From Bacteroidaceae bacterium (GTDB lineage Bacteria > Bacteroidota > Bacteroidia > Bacteroidales > Bacteroidaceae): DNA of 45,691 nucleotides. Position numbers and translations under genes: made by a program. The notes beneath the pieces were generated by a model, which saw only the letters and a list, made by a program, of their open reading frames with translations, did no database searches and was not told where the DNA came from. Each line of letters begins with the position of its first letter. The stretch's first letter is position 1. Below are positions 1-9,557 of this stretch, piece by piece. Location of the stretch: positions 1 to 45,691 of the forward strand of contig JAFXQT010000100.1 in the NCBI GenBank assembly GCA_017526905.1, in the 5' to 3' direction.

Positions 1-3000
1 GCCGCCGAACCGAGGGAATGCACCTTCGAGACGCATCTGGAGTGTCTGCAGAGCCTGCAAGGGTTTGACCGCGCTTTTGCTCAGTTCAGTCGTTACGGCG
101 AATATTGCCTGATTCGCTTCAAGATGTCCACCGAGGTGAAGGTGACTGCCGACAGCCGCTTGGTGATGGACGTCCGCTATACCGACCACGACGGACTTTC
201 AGACGATGCCGACGACTACGGCATGTCGAAGACGCGCGAGGTGTCGCTGACGCCTATCAACGCAGGCTCCGTGTGCGACGAGCTGTGGTATCTCTACAAG
301 CCCTCTGAGGACGAGTACCTGCATTCCTATAACGACACCCGCAACAACAAGATTGACGACGACAAGTGCATCGCCTATCCCATCCGCGAGGTAGGCCCTA
401 TTGAAGTGGCCAATCCTGCCGAGGGAGCCGTGCGGTATATGTTCTTCTCGCGCAACGACCTGCCCGAGGAGAATTCCACGTTCTACGTCTATGGTGGCCG
501 TAGTAGCTTCACGCCCCACTTCTCCGGCGCCAGCATCAACAAGACGACTGTCAACGGCGGTGAGGCCCTGACCATCACCGCCACGATGGACAACTGGCAG
601 TTCGTGAAGCGTGCACAGCGCGAATTCTTCATGAAGTCGTTCGGCGTGAGCTTCGATGGCGGCGAGACCTCCGTGCCATGCCGTGCTACCTTCGACGAGG
701 CTACGGGTCGCCTCACCTGCAGTTTCAATGCCCCCACTGAGGCAGGCACCGTCGATGTGGCATTGTGCAGCAAGCTGACGGACTTCTATCTCGGTACTCA
801 GCCGATTGTCGACCCCGGCTGCTCGTTCGCCGTCAACGTCGCTTCCACACAGGCCACCGCCGTCCCCGCCCAGTCGCTGACCTTCGAGGGCTTGCCCGCC
901 GAAGGCAGTGTCGTCGCATTGGGTTCTTACCGTTATTGGACTTTCATCGGTTGGGGCGATGAAGCGGATGAGGATGGCTATGGGTGGAGGAATTACGTTG
1001 ACATGGTAAAAATGCCCCTGACCGTTTCCTGCTATCCGGCCAACGCCACCGATGCCAACAACGTCACTTACAGCATCACGAACGAGAAAGGGGCTACGGC
1101 ACATTTTGACAGCGAAGCGTTTTCTGGGGAACCCATCAATGACATGATGTACTTGGGCGAAACCTCCGGCAAGGTCACCGTCACGGCCACGACGAAGAAC
1201 GGGCTCAGCACCTCGCGTTCCTTCTATGTGTGGGCTACGGCGCCGCGAGGCAAGGAGCACACCAGCACCTATCTGGCCGAGACCACCTTCCCGCTGTTCC
1301 AGTTTGAGATGGAGAACGTGCTGGCAGTAGATGCCCCCGTCACCGTGAACTACACCCATCTCAACGGCACCCAGTGGACGGAGACCTACAAGCTCAGCGA
1401 TTTGAAGAGTCAAGCTATGGGTAAAGGGGTCATGCTGTACGACCTGCCCTTCAGCTTCACCGAGGAGCATCCCAACGTGACCGACGTCAGCGAGATAGGC
1501 CAGGCCATCATCACCGCCCAGGTGCTGATGCAGACGAAGGACGCTAATGGCAACACCACTACCGTGGAGTCCACCGCAAAGCTGGTGCCCGACCTGAAGA
1601 TGCCTTCGTTCAGCGACTATCGGGAATATCAAGCCTACTATAACCAATACGTTCCCGCCACCTTTACTTCAGAGGTGATGTATCTGCCGAAGAAAGGCTT
1701 CACCGTGGGCTACGAGATTCCGCAGCTCAATCTGCGCGAGACCTACAGCAACCTGAGTGGCGACCCTGTACCCGACTGGCTGACGCTGGAGGAGGATGGC
1801 TTATACTACACGGCACAAATCAATGTGCAGCCCGAGATAGACCAGACTAACCGCTTGTACTACTTCTACACGATGGCTCAGCGCAGCTACAATCCTGAGG
1901 AGACATGGCGGTACGAAATGACCAGTATGGCCTATCTGGATTATGAGGATGCCGACGACGATTTTAAGTATCGTGTAAACGGAGTGGATGTGACGGGCGA
2001 CCTGACATTCGACAATACTGCTACTATTCAAGAAATCATCAATACGAGTAAAACGGACGGAATCTATCCAGCTACCATTGAAAAGCGAGGATTCGCGATA
2101 ATAGATGGCGAGGAAGTGGGTGGCATGAATTGTGTGGTGGATCCGACGAATAAGTCAAAGGCATACTTTGAAATATCAGACGATTTCTTTTATAAGGGAG
2201 CAGACGTTACCCTCTCCTGCGAAGGCACGGTGATTCAGACCTTGAAGGGTTTCAGAGGAGCCTTCACCTTCATGCCACCTTTTGACGGGCTTACTTACGA
2301 GGTAGAGGTCTATTATCCCGGATATAACAAGCGCTTCAAGAGCACCTTCGTCAATGCTGACCTCCACCGTCTCTACTACGCTTGTATAAGAGTAGTGCCA
2401 GGTACAAGTAATAATACGTATTGTCTTAATGGAAAGTTCTATCTCAGCCATTTCATCGACGGACAGGAACATGTCATACCAATAAATAATAGTGGAAAGG
2501 CATGGGATTATCCCTTATATGGTTTTGTGTATCTTGAAGACCCCGCCAACTGCTATCTCTCCAATAAGGGAGGGACAAAATTAAAGTTCTCTATGGACAG
2601 ACATCAAGGCCTGCATTCTCTTCACTATGATGTCAAGCCCGAGCTGAAAGTAACAGACGTCAAAAGTTGGCAAGCATCCCTAAATTGGGATTATTACCAG
2701 CCGTATTCTTTCTTAGAGGACCATGAGTTGTGGCTGCGTTCGAATTCGATAAAATGGGAGGTTCTATGCGCCAGCAACACGCAAGTTGAGGTAGTCAACA
2801 GCCAGGGCGAGCACATCAATAATGCCACCATCAACTATGCCTGTGTGGATGCCTCCATGGCTCAGTCGGGTGCAAAAGGAACAGCTGAATACGATGCGAC
2901 ATCGAAAATCTATCAAGTCCCCACTTCGTCCGACCAGTATGCGGAATTCTTCGAGGTGGTGGCTCCAGGTTATGTGCCGAAGCTCTCCACGATGTACTTG

Positions 3001-6000
3001 TGGAGCTACGACTACAACAATTGGGCGAACAAAGGTAAGCCGCGCCGCCACGTCATCGTGCTGGAAGAGGAGGACAACCCGCTGAAGAACCTGACGCTTG
3101 AGACACCGCAGGGCAATGGCGTAGTGAAGGACAACGCTATGGAAGCCTATTTTAGTGCCGACGACCTGCTGACGAGGGACGAGGGCGAGACAATCAACTA
3201 CTCGCAGACCGCCGAACGCCCCACTGTGACAAAGCACATTAGGGACCCGAGATTTGGCTCCGAGGGCTGGAATGGCCAGAAGTACATGCACGTCACCGGC
3301 ATGATGCCCTACGAGAACACGCCCAGCCTGACGTTGGCGACGGCCGACGGCTCGAAACAACTGCAGCCGGAGATGAAGTACATCACCACCGACGCCTTCC
3401 CCTTCTCACGGAACTACTGCCTGTTCGACTTCGACCTGACCGACCAGATTGAGGGCGACGCCAAGTTCACGCTGAAGAACGGCACGCAGACGCTGGCCGC
3501 CCTGCCCACGCTGCACGACTACGACCTCGACCTGGCTGCCAGGGACGAGGCCAGCCGGGTGTCGCTGAACTTCGACAGCCCGGACCTGACCGAGGTCGAC
3601 GACGACGCATCGGCACAGGGCGTGGACATGAAGGACTCGGGCAAGGCCTTCGACAAGTTCAACTTCCAGCTGCCGCCCGTGCTGCCCTTCACGGTAAACA
3701 TCGAGCGCGACGGCGACTACTTCATCATTCGCGCCTGCATGGAGAAGAATTTCCTGCCCGGCGGAGAGATCATGACGGCACTCGACCAAGTGGGCGACCT
3801 GGCCTACTTCAACGACCAGTTCCAGGCATGCATGGACGCCGTGAACGCGGGCAAGCCGGCCGACGACGACTTCTTCGACGACATCCCGCGCTTCCCCTCG
3901 GCCTTCGTCGGCATCAAGGGCTACCTCACCGGCATCGGCTACTACGACCGCGAGAACAACAAGTTCCAGTTCAACTTCTACGACGGCGGCATCGTCTTCG
4001 AGGCCTCGGCATCAGTTTCTTCGGTTCCCGTCAGCTTCGGCATCGGCTCGTTCGGCATGTCCATCGATGCCAAGATGGCCATGACCCTGGGACTGGTGAA
4101 CACGGCGGCCGAGATGGGCGACGTGTCGTTCAAATCGACCACCATCGACTTCTTCTTCGACTATCAGGCCCGCCTGAAGGTGTGCGCCTGGGCCTACGCC
4201 GGCATCGACCTCTGGATAGCCAAGGCCGTGGCCGGCGTGCGCGGCGGTGCCTGCGTCGACCTGCACCACCGTGCTTACGTGGGCAAGGGTCAGGCAGGCA
4301 TGAAGACCACGCTGCAGGCCAAGATGGAGGCCTTCGCCGAGGCCCGCTTCATGTTCTGGTCGGCGAAGAAGGTGTGGCCCATCTTCAATGTCTATAAGGA
4401 ATACCTGGTGCCCAACAACCCGTCGAACCCCTTCCATCCGGCCAACGCCCAGCCGCTGTTCTCGATGAGTCGCCGGAACGTGACGAAGAGCTACAAGAAA
4501 CTGAAGCGGAAGGTGATTGCCGACCTGGGCACACCTATTATAAGTAATGTGAACGGCATGGCGCAGCCCACCTACCTGCTGGGCGGCGAGTCGCTGCTGT
4601 TCAACAACCTGAAGACAGCCAGCAACTACAACGACGACCGCCTGCAATTATATAGTGGCGGCAGCAAGGACGACCTCGTCAGCACTGGCATCTCGGCTCC
4701 GATGTACGACTTTGCCGAGGCGCACAACGCCGACGGACTGGAGGTGGTGGCCTTCGAACAGGTGAAGGAGGCCATCGACGGCTCGGCATTAGAGACGATG
4801 TCGGAGAACGACCAGACGAAGAGCGTCACTGAGCGGAGCGAGATCCACGTGGCCGTGCGACAGAACGGCGGCTCGTGGACCGACGCCACGGTCAGCACCA
4901 ACTTTGGCAACATCGGTGCCGTGACGCCCGCCGTGGCCGTGCAGCAGGACGGCAAAGCCGCCGTCGTCTGGCAGCAGGGCGTGGCGAAGTTCAACGAGCA
5001 GGGCAGCCGCTACATCGACGGCAGCCTGATGCTCGCGCGCTACGACGGCAGCTATTGGAGCGAGCCGATAGAGATTAAGCGTCTGCACCGCCGCAGCGTG
5101 CCCGCCGACTATCAGGTGAGCATGAAGCAGGACTCGGTGCTGGTGATGATGACCCTGCAGCAGGACGTGGAGAACGAGCAGAAGCAGGCGTCGGTGGTCT
5201 ATGTCAGCATCTCGCCCGACGACAAGGTGCGCGAGCGCTATACACAGGTGGAGGGCGTGAAGCCGCAGATGGCGAGCGTGAATGGCGCCAACCTCGTAGG
5301 CTACATCAAGACGAACGAGAGCGGGCGCGACGTGGTGCTGAGCACGGTGAACATGAAGGGTGAGCCGACAGGAAAACTCTCCGGCTCATTAGGCATGGAC
5401 AAGCGCACGGTGAACGACTTTAAGCTTGTGGCGGAGGACGATGCCGCCGACCTGGAGGACGTTGGCCTGCTGTGGAGCCAGAGCGACCAGGAGACGACAG
5501 ACAACGGCGACGGCACGACGACGGTCAACATGAAGAACCGCCTGTATGCCTCGAAGCTGTGCAGCCACGACAAGATGCTCTACTTCTCGGCACCTATTGA
5601 GGTGGCCACGATGCCCGACGACGTCAGCCTCGCCTCTATGGACGGCTACCTGAGCGACCGCGACATGAAGGTGGCCTACTGCGTGACCAACGAGGAAGAC
5701 GGCGGTGCCGTGCTGGAGAGCAGCATCCTCTTCGACAACGCCATCGACCACAAGGCCCGCTTCAACGCCTACGAGGTGAAGAACGACAGCCTGGTGCCCG
5801 TCACCATCACCATTGCCAACAACGGCTTCCAGCCCATCGGCAGCGTCGACGTGACGATGAACGGCGAGACGACCAGCCATGGCGTGCTCATCATGCCGCA
5901 GGAGAAGACCGAGCTGACGGCCTACTATCCCGTCACCGACGGCTTCGACGGCACTATCGACTACGACGTGACGGCCAACTTCGTTGCCGGCAACAGCAAT

Positions 6001-6636
6001 GCGCTGAGGATCCGCCGCAGGGGCGCCATGTCGAAGGCCCCGCGCCGCACCGTCAGCCAGAGCGGTACGCAGGTAGATGTGCGCCAGGTCGATATGGCGC
6101 TGAAGGTGCTGAGCAAGAAGACCGACACCGACGGCATGACGACCATCGTGGCCGAGGTGAACAACGCCTCGCTGCTGCCCCTGGCCAGCGGCATGAAGGT
6201 GAAGGTGGGCCTGTACAACTCGCCGGTGGTTGACGAGAACGTGGTCAGCTACGCCGAGACAACGGTGAGCGCCGCCGACCTCTACGACGCCGCTGCCGAG
6301 CAGAAGAACAAGGTGAAGATCGTCACCCTGACCGTCCCCGAGCAGGAATACGACCAGGTGCTCTACCTGAGTACCACGCCCATGCAGGGCAGCGAGCCGG
6401 TCAAGGACGTGCGCCCCTCCAACAACGTGCTGCCGGTGAAGGTGGCGGGCAAGAGCATCGCCACCTCCATCAATCAGCTGCCACCCGCCGATCAGGAGCA
6501 AGCCACCGGCCTGGAACCCTCCGGCGGCAACACGCTCTACTACGACCCCTCCGGCATCCGAAAGAGCAACCAGACCAAGGGTGTGAACATCGTGGTGAAG
6601 GACGGCAAGGGCCGCAAGGTGTATCAAGGGAAATGA
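1..6636 (+). CDS. Giant secreted multi-domain surface protein, 5' partial
   Basis: The frame is open from base 1 to a TGA at 6634-6636, giving 2,211 visible residues with no start in the window, so the N-terminus and any signal peptide lie upstream. The first in-window ATG (124) continues an open frame and is unlikely to be the start. The protein is rich in beta-strand, Asp, Thr and Tyr. It contains Ig-like stretches (about residues 180-270 and 370-420), a long central part with no family I recognise, and near the C-terminus two CARDB-like beta domains (about 1950-2130). The last 30 residues (YYDPSGIRKSN...GRKVYQGK) resemble a degenerate form of the tail on the secreted proteins at 13.5-25 kb, which suggests export to the surface. 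Bases about 1900-2760 are visibly more AT-rich than the rest. Specific function unknown. Confidence 0.85.
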   Translation, partial: AAEPRECTFETHLECLQSLQGFDRAFAQFSRYGEYCLIRFKMSTEVKVTADSRLVMDVRYTDHDGLSDDADDYGMSKTREVSLTPINAGSVCDELWYLYKPSEDEYLHSYNDTRNNKIDDDKCIAYPIREVGPIEVANPAEGAVRYMFFSRNDLPEENSTFYVYGGRSSFTPHFSGASINKTTVNGGEALTITATMDNWQFVKRAQREFFMKSFGVSFDGGETSVPCRATFDEATGRLTCSFNAPTEAGTVDVALCSKLTDFYLGTQPIVDPGCSFAVNVASTQATAVPAQSLTFEGLPAEGSVVALGSYRYWTFIGWGDEADEDGYGWRNYVDMVKMPLTVSCYPANATDANNVTYSITNEKGATAHFDSEAFSGEPINDMMYLGETSGKVTVTATTKNGLSTSRSFYVWATAPRGKEHTSTYLAETTFPLFQFEMENVLAVDAPVTVNYTHLNGTQWTETYKLSDLKSQAMGKGVMLYDLPFSFTEEHPNVTDVSEIGQAIITAQVLMQTKDANGNTTTVESTAKLVPDLKMPSFSDYREYQAYYNQYVPATFTSEVMYLPKKGFTVGYEIPQLNLRETYSNLSGDPVPDWLTLEEDGLYYTAQINVQPEIDQTNRLYYFYTMAQRSYNPEETWRYEMTSMAYLDYEDADDDFKYRVNGVDVTGDLTFDNTATIQEIINTSKTDGIYPATIEKRGFAIIDGEEVGGMNCVVDPTNKSKAYFEISDDFFYKGADVTLSCEGTVIQTLKGFRGAFTFMPPFDGLTYEVEVYYPGYNKRFKSTFVNADLHRLYYACIRVVPGTSNNTYCLNGKFYLSHFIDGQEHVIPINNSGKAWDYPLYGFVYLEDPANCYLSNKGGTKLKFSMDRHQGLHSLHYDVKPELKVTDVKSWQASLNWDYYQPYSFLEDHELWLRSNSIKWEVLCASNTQVEVVNSQGEHINNATINYACVDASMAQSGAKGTAEYDATSKIYQVPTSSDQYAEFFEVVAPGYVPKLSTMYLWSYDYNNWANKGKPRRHVIVLEEEDNPLKNLTLETPQGNGVVKDNAMEAYFSADDLLTRDEGETINYSQTAERPTVTKHIRDPRFGSEGWNGQKYMHVTGMMPYENTPSLTLATADGSKQLQPEMKYITTDAFPFSRNYCLFDFDLTDQIEGDAKFTLKNGTQTLAALPTLHDYDLDLAARDEASRVSLNFDSPDLTEVDDDASAQGVDMKDSGKAFDKFNFQLPPVLPFTVNIERDGDYFIIRACMEKNFLPGGEIMTALDQVGDLAYFNDQFQACMDAVNAGKPADDDFFDDIPRFPSAFVGIKGYLTGIGYYDRENNKFQFNFYDGGIVFEASASVSSVPVSFGIGSFGMSIDAKMAMTLGLVNTAAEMGDVSFKSTTIDFFFDYQARLKVCAWAYAGIDLWIAKAVAGVRGGACVDLHHRAYVGKGQAGMKTTLQAKMEAFAEARFMFWSAKKVWPIFNVYKEYLVPNNPSNPFHPANAQPLFSMSRRNVTKSYKKLKRKVIADLGTPIISNVNGMAQPTYLLGGESLLFNNLKTASNYNDDRLQLYSGGSKDDLVSTGISAPMYDFAEAHNADGLEVVAFEQVKEAIDGSALETMSENDQTKSVTERSEIHVAVRQNGGSWTDATVSTNFGNIGAVTPAVAVQQDGKAAVVWQQGVAKFNEQGSRYIDGSLMLARYDGSYWSEPIEIKRLHRRSVPADYQVSMKQDSVLVMMTLQQDVENEQKQASVVYVSISPDDKVRERYTQVEGVKPQMASVNGANLVGYIKTNESGRDVVLSTVNMKGEPTGKLSGSLGMDKRTVNDFKLVAEDDAADLEDVGLLWSQSDQETTDNGDGTTTVNMKNRLYASKLCSHDKMLYFSAPIEVATMPDDVSLASMDGYLSDRDMKVAYCVTNEEDGGAVLESSILFDNAIDHKARFNAYEVKNDSLVPVTITIANNGFQPIGSVDVTMNGETTSHGVLIMPQEKTELTAYYPVTDGFDGTIDYDVTANFVAGNSNALRIRRRGAMSKAPRRTVSQSGTQVDVRQVDMALKVLSKKTDTDGMTTIVAEVNNASLLPLASGMKVKVGLYNSPVVDENVVSYAETTVSAADLYDAAAEQKNKVKIVTLTVPEQEYDQVLYLSTTPMQGSEPVKDVRPSNNVLPVKVAGKSIATSINQLPPADQEQATGLEPSGGNTLYYDPSGIRKSNQTKGVNIVVKDGKGRKVYQGK

Positions 6637-6648
6637 TGGAATGAACGA

Positions 6649-6672
6649 GCAGGCCAACAATTGTTGGCCTGC
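6649..6672. other. 24-bp perfect palindrome after the giant gene
   Basis: Two 12-base arms (gcaggccaacaa / ttgttggcctgc) form a perfect palindrome starting 13 bases after the stop codon. There is no T-run after it, so alone it is not a classical intrinsic terminator. It may act with the larger hairpin 12 bases downstream, or protect the mRNA 3' end. Confidence 0.6.
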
Positions 6673-6683
6673 GATATCATAAG

Positions 6684-6730
6684 AACACCAGCGAGACGAA
6701 CAAGTGGTTGTTGTTCATCTCGCTGGTGTT
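6684..6730 (+). terminator. Long hairpin, probable terminator of the giant gene
   Basis: A 20-base stem (6684-6703 with 6711-6730, one mismatch) closes a 7-base loop and is followed by T-rich sequence (aatttgttta). It lies about 50 bases after the stop of the giant gene. A further small hairpin (ggctta/taagcc, 6741-6756) follows. Confidence 0.65.
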
Positions 6731-7150
6731 AATTTGTTTAGGCTTAGACGTAAGCCTTAATACTCATCCTCGTTGAAAACTTGTTTTTTGGCGATTTTAT
6801 ATTGATTATCAAGTACTTGTAAAACGTTTAGCTATTTTTATCCAAACAAACCGTACCATCAGAGGCGATGCAGGGCGATTACAAGCCAAATTGGACAAAC
6901 AAATGGTTCTTATCATATGAGAGTTCCCGAAATCCATTAATAAAATATTGCGCCATATACCATCTATACATCATCACCACCTTGGCTATATGGGAACATT
7001 TTGGGAACAATTAACCCACTGACCTTTGGCATATAAGCTCTATTCTAAGTCTCTAAATAAGTCATCCAATGTAACCTCCCTCTGGACTGTATCTGAATAT
7101 TTGTTGCGTTTCAAACCGTAGGTTGTAATCATTGTGGTGTGGAGCGACTT
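6731..7150. other. AT-rich non-coding stretch
   Basis: No convincing gene is visible on either strand. It holds a short hairpin (6741-6756) and one copy of a 24-bp direct repeat (6756-6779), then AT-rich sequence with no motif I recognise up to the stop of the ATPase gene. The drop in GC compared with the giant gene is obvious by eye and continues through the ATPase gene. Confidence 0.5.
6756..6779. repeat. 24-bp direct repeat, copy 1 (orphan 3' end of the DUF2795-like gene)
   Basis: These 24 bases (cttaatactcatcctcgttg plus aaaa) are identical to 8685-8708, which encode on the minus strand the last seven codons and stop of the DUF2795-like gene. Here they are detached from any reading frame. 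The two copies bracket the ATPase gene, and similarity stops abruptly beyond the 24 bases. Confidence 0.85.
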
Positions 7151-8494
7151 TCATGTACCGGTTACAGCACGAAAGGTTTCCTTGTGCGAGTTCAGGCGCT
7201 CTGCATAGTCCTGACTGATGGAATATGAATCGATGGAAAACTTACACTCACAGAGGTTGACAGTCTCATCACGACGGTCAATGACTAAGTCTATCTGTGT
7301 CCCCTTATACTGTGTGCCATCTTTATCCTTAAATGCCTTACATGACCAGGAACAGACTTCACTCAACACACCGCTAATTCCCAACTTCAGTTTGATTTGA
7401 GGGATATGATGCATGCAAACCTGCTCGAAAGCGTATCCTTGCCATGTCGTCCGCCTGGGATTATCCAGCATGTTGCTCCAGAAATGGTTGTCTTGCCCGC
7501 TATACTTGCTTACGAACTGCAAATGGAAAAGAGAGAAAAGGTCTGCCAGCTGGTACATCTGACCACGTTCTTTTTTCCCAAAAGCCGCATATTGCCTGAG
7601 GAAGTCGCACTTGCACAGATTGTCCAGCACTTCCGTAAGCAGTCCACCATCGTCCATTTTCAATGCCTCCTGGATGTCCTTGCGGCTCATTCCCGAAGAA
7701 CGGGTTGCGAGCAACTCAACAACAGAGCGGTACACTTTGGAATCGCGAAACAATGACCGAAATATAAAGTCATACTCTGTACTCAATGCTGCTCCCTCCT
7801 CAAAGAAAAGATGATCGATATTTTCGTTCAGTGAAAGATTTCCTTCCAGCATATCCAGGTAATAAGGAATGCCTCCCATCGTCATATATGCTTCTGTTAC
7901 TTGATAGTGCTCCCAGTCTATACCTTTACTCTTTAGGAATTGTTCTGTTTCGAAGAGTGTGAACGGACGAAGGTAAATATGACGGTTCACACGACCATGC
8001 ATCCCACCCTTGTCACCGATGAGTTTTGAAAGCATCCATGTAGTGGCAGAGCCACAGACAAATAGTTTCAATCCAGGAACAGACGATGCCCAGCTGTTCC
8101 AAAAATAACTGAAAGCAGAGAGAAAACCAGACTTTGGCGTGTCCATCCAAGGGAGTTCGTCAAGAAACACCACTATTCGCTCTTTATGAAGCGAAGAAAG
8201 ATGCTCTCGTAAAGCTTCAAATGCCTCATACCAGTCTTTTGGCTTAAGATGTTTCCTGCCAGAATATCTTTCCAATTCTTTCTTGAACAGGGTCAGCTGT
8301 GTGCTTCGAGATGTCTCGAAAGAACCTGTAAAGTAGAAATCAAAGTCATTGTTGAAAAATTGTTTGACTAAATAAGTCTTGCCAACACGCCTGCGTCCAT
8401 AAACAGCCACAAGTTCTGCTTTGGGAGATAGGTAGTACTCTCTTATCAAGTCCTGCTCATGCTTACGTCCAAGGATTGATGTCTTATATTTCAT
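7151..8494 (-). CDS. AAA+ ATPase of the ATPase_2/DUF234 type
   Basis: The 447-residue protein has a Walker A motif (GRRRVGKT, residues 33-40) and a Walker B motif (VVFLDELPW, about 108-116). Its C-terminal half resembles the DUF234 nuclease-like region (CECKFSIDSYSISQDYAERL near the end), which has the look of a PD-(D/E)xK E-x-K core. Proteins of this architecture are common, often multicopy, in Bacteroidetes and archaea, and their role is poorly defined. The gene stands alone, is clearly more AT-rich than its neighbours, and sits between two copies of a 24-bp direct repeat, all consistent with horizontal acquisition. The family is clear, the biological role is not. Confidence 0.85.
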   Translation of the reverse strand: MKYKTSILGRKHEQDLIREYYLSPKAELVAVYGRRRVGKTYLVKQFFNNDFDFYFTGSFETSRSTQLTLFKKELERYSGRKHLKPKDWYEAFEALREHLSSLHKERIVVFLDELPWMDTPKSGFLSAFSYFWNSWASSVPGLKLFVCGSATTWMLSKLIGDKGGMHGRVNRHIYLRPFTLFETEQFLKSKGIDWEHYQVTEAYMTMGGIPYYLDMLEGNLSLNENIDHLFFEEGAALSTEYDFIFRSLFRDSKVYRSVVELLATRSSGMSRKDIQEALKMDDGGLLTEVLDNLCKCDFLRQYAAFGKKERGQMYQLADLFSLFHLQFVSKYSGQDNHFWSNMLDNPRRTTWQGYAFEQVCMHHIPQIKLKLGISGVLSEVCSWSCKAFKDKDGTQYKGTQIDLVIDRRDETVNLCECKFSIDSYSISQDYAERLNSHKETFRAVTGT

Positions 8495-8511
8495 CGTTTT
8501 CGATTTTTTTG

Positions 8512-8519
8512 CAAAAATA
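8512..8519 (-). promoter_or_regulatory. Candidate -7 box for the ATPase gene
   Basis: Read on the minus strand this is TATTTTTG, matching the Bacteroidetes -7 consensus TAnnTTTG, 18 bases upstream of the ATPase start. No good TTTG -33 box lies at the expected 19-base spacing, and the region is AT-rich, so a chance match is possible. Confidence 0.35.
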
Positions 8520-8646
8520 CAAAAAACAGCGATACTACTTCCGAAACATCGTTTTTTTTTTCAAAACGGAAGCATTATCGCCACTTTTTTATTTTTTCAC
8601 GTCCAAAAAGCTGAATTCAGCCGATTTCTTCATTGAGGATCTAATA

Positions 8647-8684
8647 AAACAAGCGAAGTAGCTTTTGAGTTACTTCGCTTGTTT
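8647..8684 (-). terminator. Terminator of the DUF2795-like gene
   Basis: A perfect 14-base stem (8647-8660 with 8671-8684) closes a 10-base loop immediately after the stop of the small gene, and on the minus strand it runs into a T-rich tail. The hairpin could also stop transcription coming from the other side. Confidence 0.8.
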
Positions 8685-8708
8685 CTTAATACTCATCCTC
8701 GTTGAAAA
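8685..8708. repeat. 24-bp direct repeat, copy 2 (within the intact gene)
   Basis: Identical to 6756-6779. This copy is in its coding context: it encodes the C-terminal residues FNEDEY and the stop of the DUF2795-like protein and abuts that gene's terminator hairpin. Confidence 0.85.
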
Positions 8709-8907
8709 GGAAGTCTTCCTTGGTAGGGTAGTCGGGCCATACGTCCTCGATTGTTTCGTAGATATCGCCTTCGTCCTCAATTTCCTGAAGATTCTCAATG
8801 ACCTCCATAGGAGCTCCGCTGCGGACAGCATAGTCAATCAGTTCCTCTTTGGTGGCGGGCCAAGGTGCATCCTCAAGTTTCGAAGCCAGTTCTAGTGTCC
8901 AATACAT
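8686..8907 (-). CDS. Small acidic DUF2795-like protein
   Basis: A 73-residue, strongly acidic soluble protein. The segment WPATKEELIDYAVRSGAP followed by an acidic helix resembles the DUF2795 family, whose members carry the pattern 'xYPAsKeeLvxxAxxxGAPxxVlexL'. The function of that family is not established to my knowledge. There is no signal peptide or membrane segment. The gene has its own strong terminator and lies 80 bases downstream of the adenosyltransferase gene on the same strand. A TATCTTCG sequence (plus 8963-8970) could be a weak -7 box. Its 3' end is duplicated on the far side of the ATPase gene. Confidence 0.75.
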   Translation of the reverse strand: MYWTLELASKLEDAPWPATKEELIDYAVRSGAPMEVIENLQEIEDEGDIYETIEDVWPDYPTKEDFLFNEDEY

Positions 8908-8987
8908 ATGGTATGCGGTTTAATGATGAATATTTAAGGTTTAGTGTGCTGTTTCTTTGAAATCGGGCGCGAAGATACTACTTTATT

Positions 8988-9548
8988 TCATTCGGTGGAA
9001 CGTTTTCGCCAAATATTTTCACTGATTCCTTCGTTATGGTTCATTTTCTGTGCCAGGACAAACAGAAAATCGCTGAGGCGGTTGATATAAGCCAGCAATG
9101 TCGGTTCGACCGGTACCTCGTCGGCGAGGGTATAGATGCGCCGTTCTGCTCTGCGGCAGATGGTTCGGCATAGGTGTGCAACGGCAGCTCCGCGCCCACC
9201 TCCGGGCAGGATGAATCCTCGCCAGCCGGGCAGTCCCTCGCCGGCCTGGTCGATGGCCTGTTCCATCTGTTCAACGTCGGCTGGTGTGATCACATGCTTG
9301 TAGTGCCGTCCGTCAGAGGTGTCGGTGGCCAGCATCGATGCAACGCTGAAGAGGCGGTTCTGGATTTCGATGACGAAGGCACGATCGGCCTCCTCGGTCA
9401 GATAGGTGGCCAAGAGGCCAATGGCCGAGTTCAGCTCGTCGATGGTGCCGTAGGCTTCGAGGCGGGGGTGCGTTTTGGGTATCCGCTGCCCGCCGACCAG
9501 GGAGGTTTCTCCGTGGTCGCCGGTGCGGGTATAGATGGTATGTGCCAT
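8988..9548 (-). CDS. pduO: Cob(I)alamin adenosyltransferase, PduO type
   Basis: Transfers the adenosyl group of ATP to the cobalt of reduced corrinoid, making adenosylcobalamin in the cytoplasm. The 186-residue length is normal for the PduO/MMAB family. It has the N-terminal ATP-binding motif [15 protein letters not shown] (residues 6-20), the conserved helix [10 protein letters not shown], and the [11 protein letters not shown] signature near the C-terminus. It starts 9 bases after the nagB stop on the same strand, so it is probably co-transcribed with it. No cobalamin riboswitch is visible upstream of the block. The corrinoid link to nagB is not obvious from the sequence; in this phylum adenosylcobalamin serves methylmalonyl-CoA mutase. 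Confidence 0.93.
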   Translation of the reverse strand: MAHTIYTRTGDHGETSLVGGQRIPKTHPRLEAYGTIDELNSAIGLLATYLTEEADRAFVIEIQNRLFSVASMLATDTSDGRHYKHVITPADVEQMEQAIDQAGEGLPGWRGFILPGGGRGAAVAHLCRTICRRAERRIYTLADEVPVEPTLLAYINRLSDFLFVLAQKMNHNEGISENIWRKRSTE

Positions 9549-9557
9549 GCAGTATGT

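Noticed and set aside
199-1647. 482-codon minus-strand open frame inside the giant gene
   Set aside because: Antisense shadow of the coding frame; no recognisable motif, promoter or independent codon pattern.
5389-6660. 423-codon minus-strand open frame at the 3' end of the giant gene
   Set aside because: Same kind of His/Val/Leu-rich antisense shadow; it also crosses the palindrome after the real gene.
6756-8708. Classical integrative element or insertion sequence
   Set aside because: No integrase, transposase or terminal inverted repeats are visible, so only the direct-repeat flanking is claimed.
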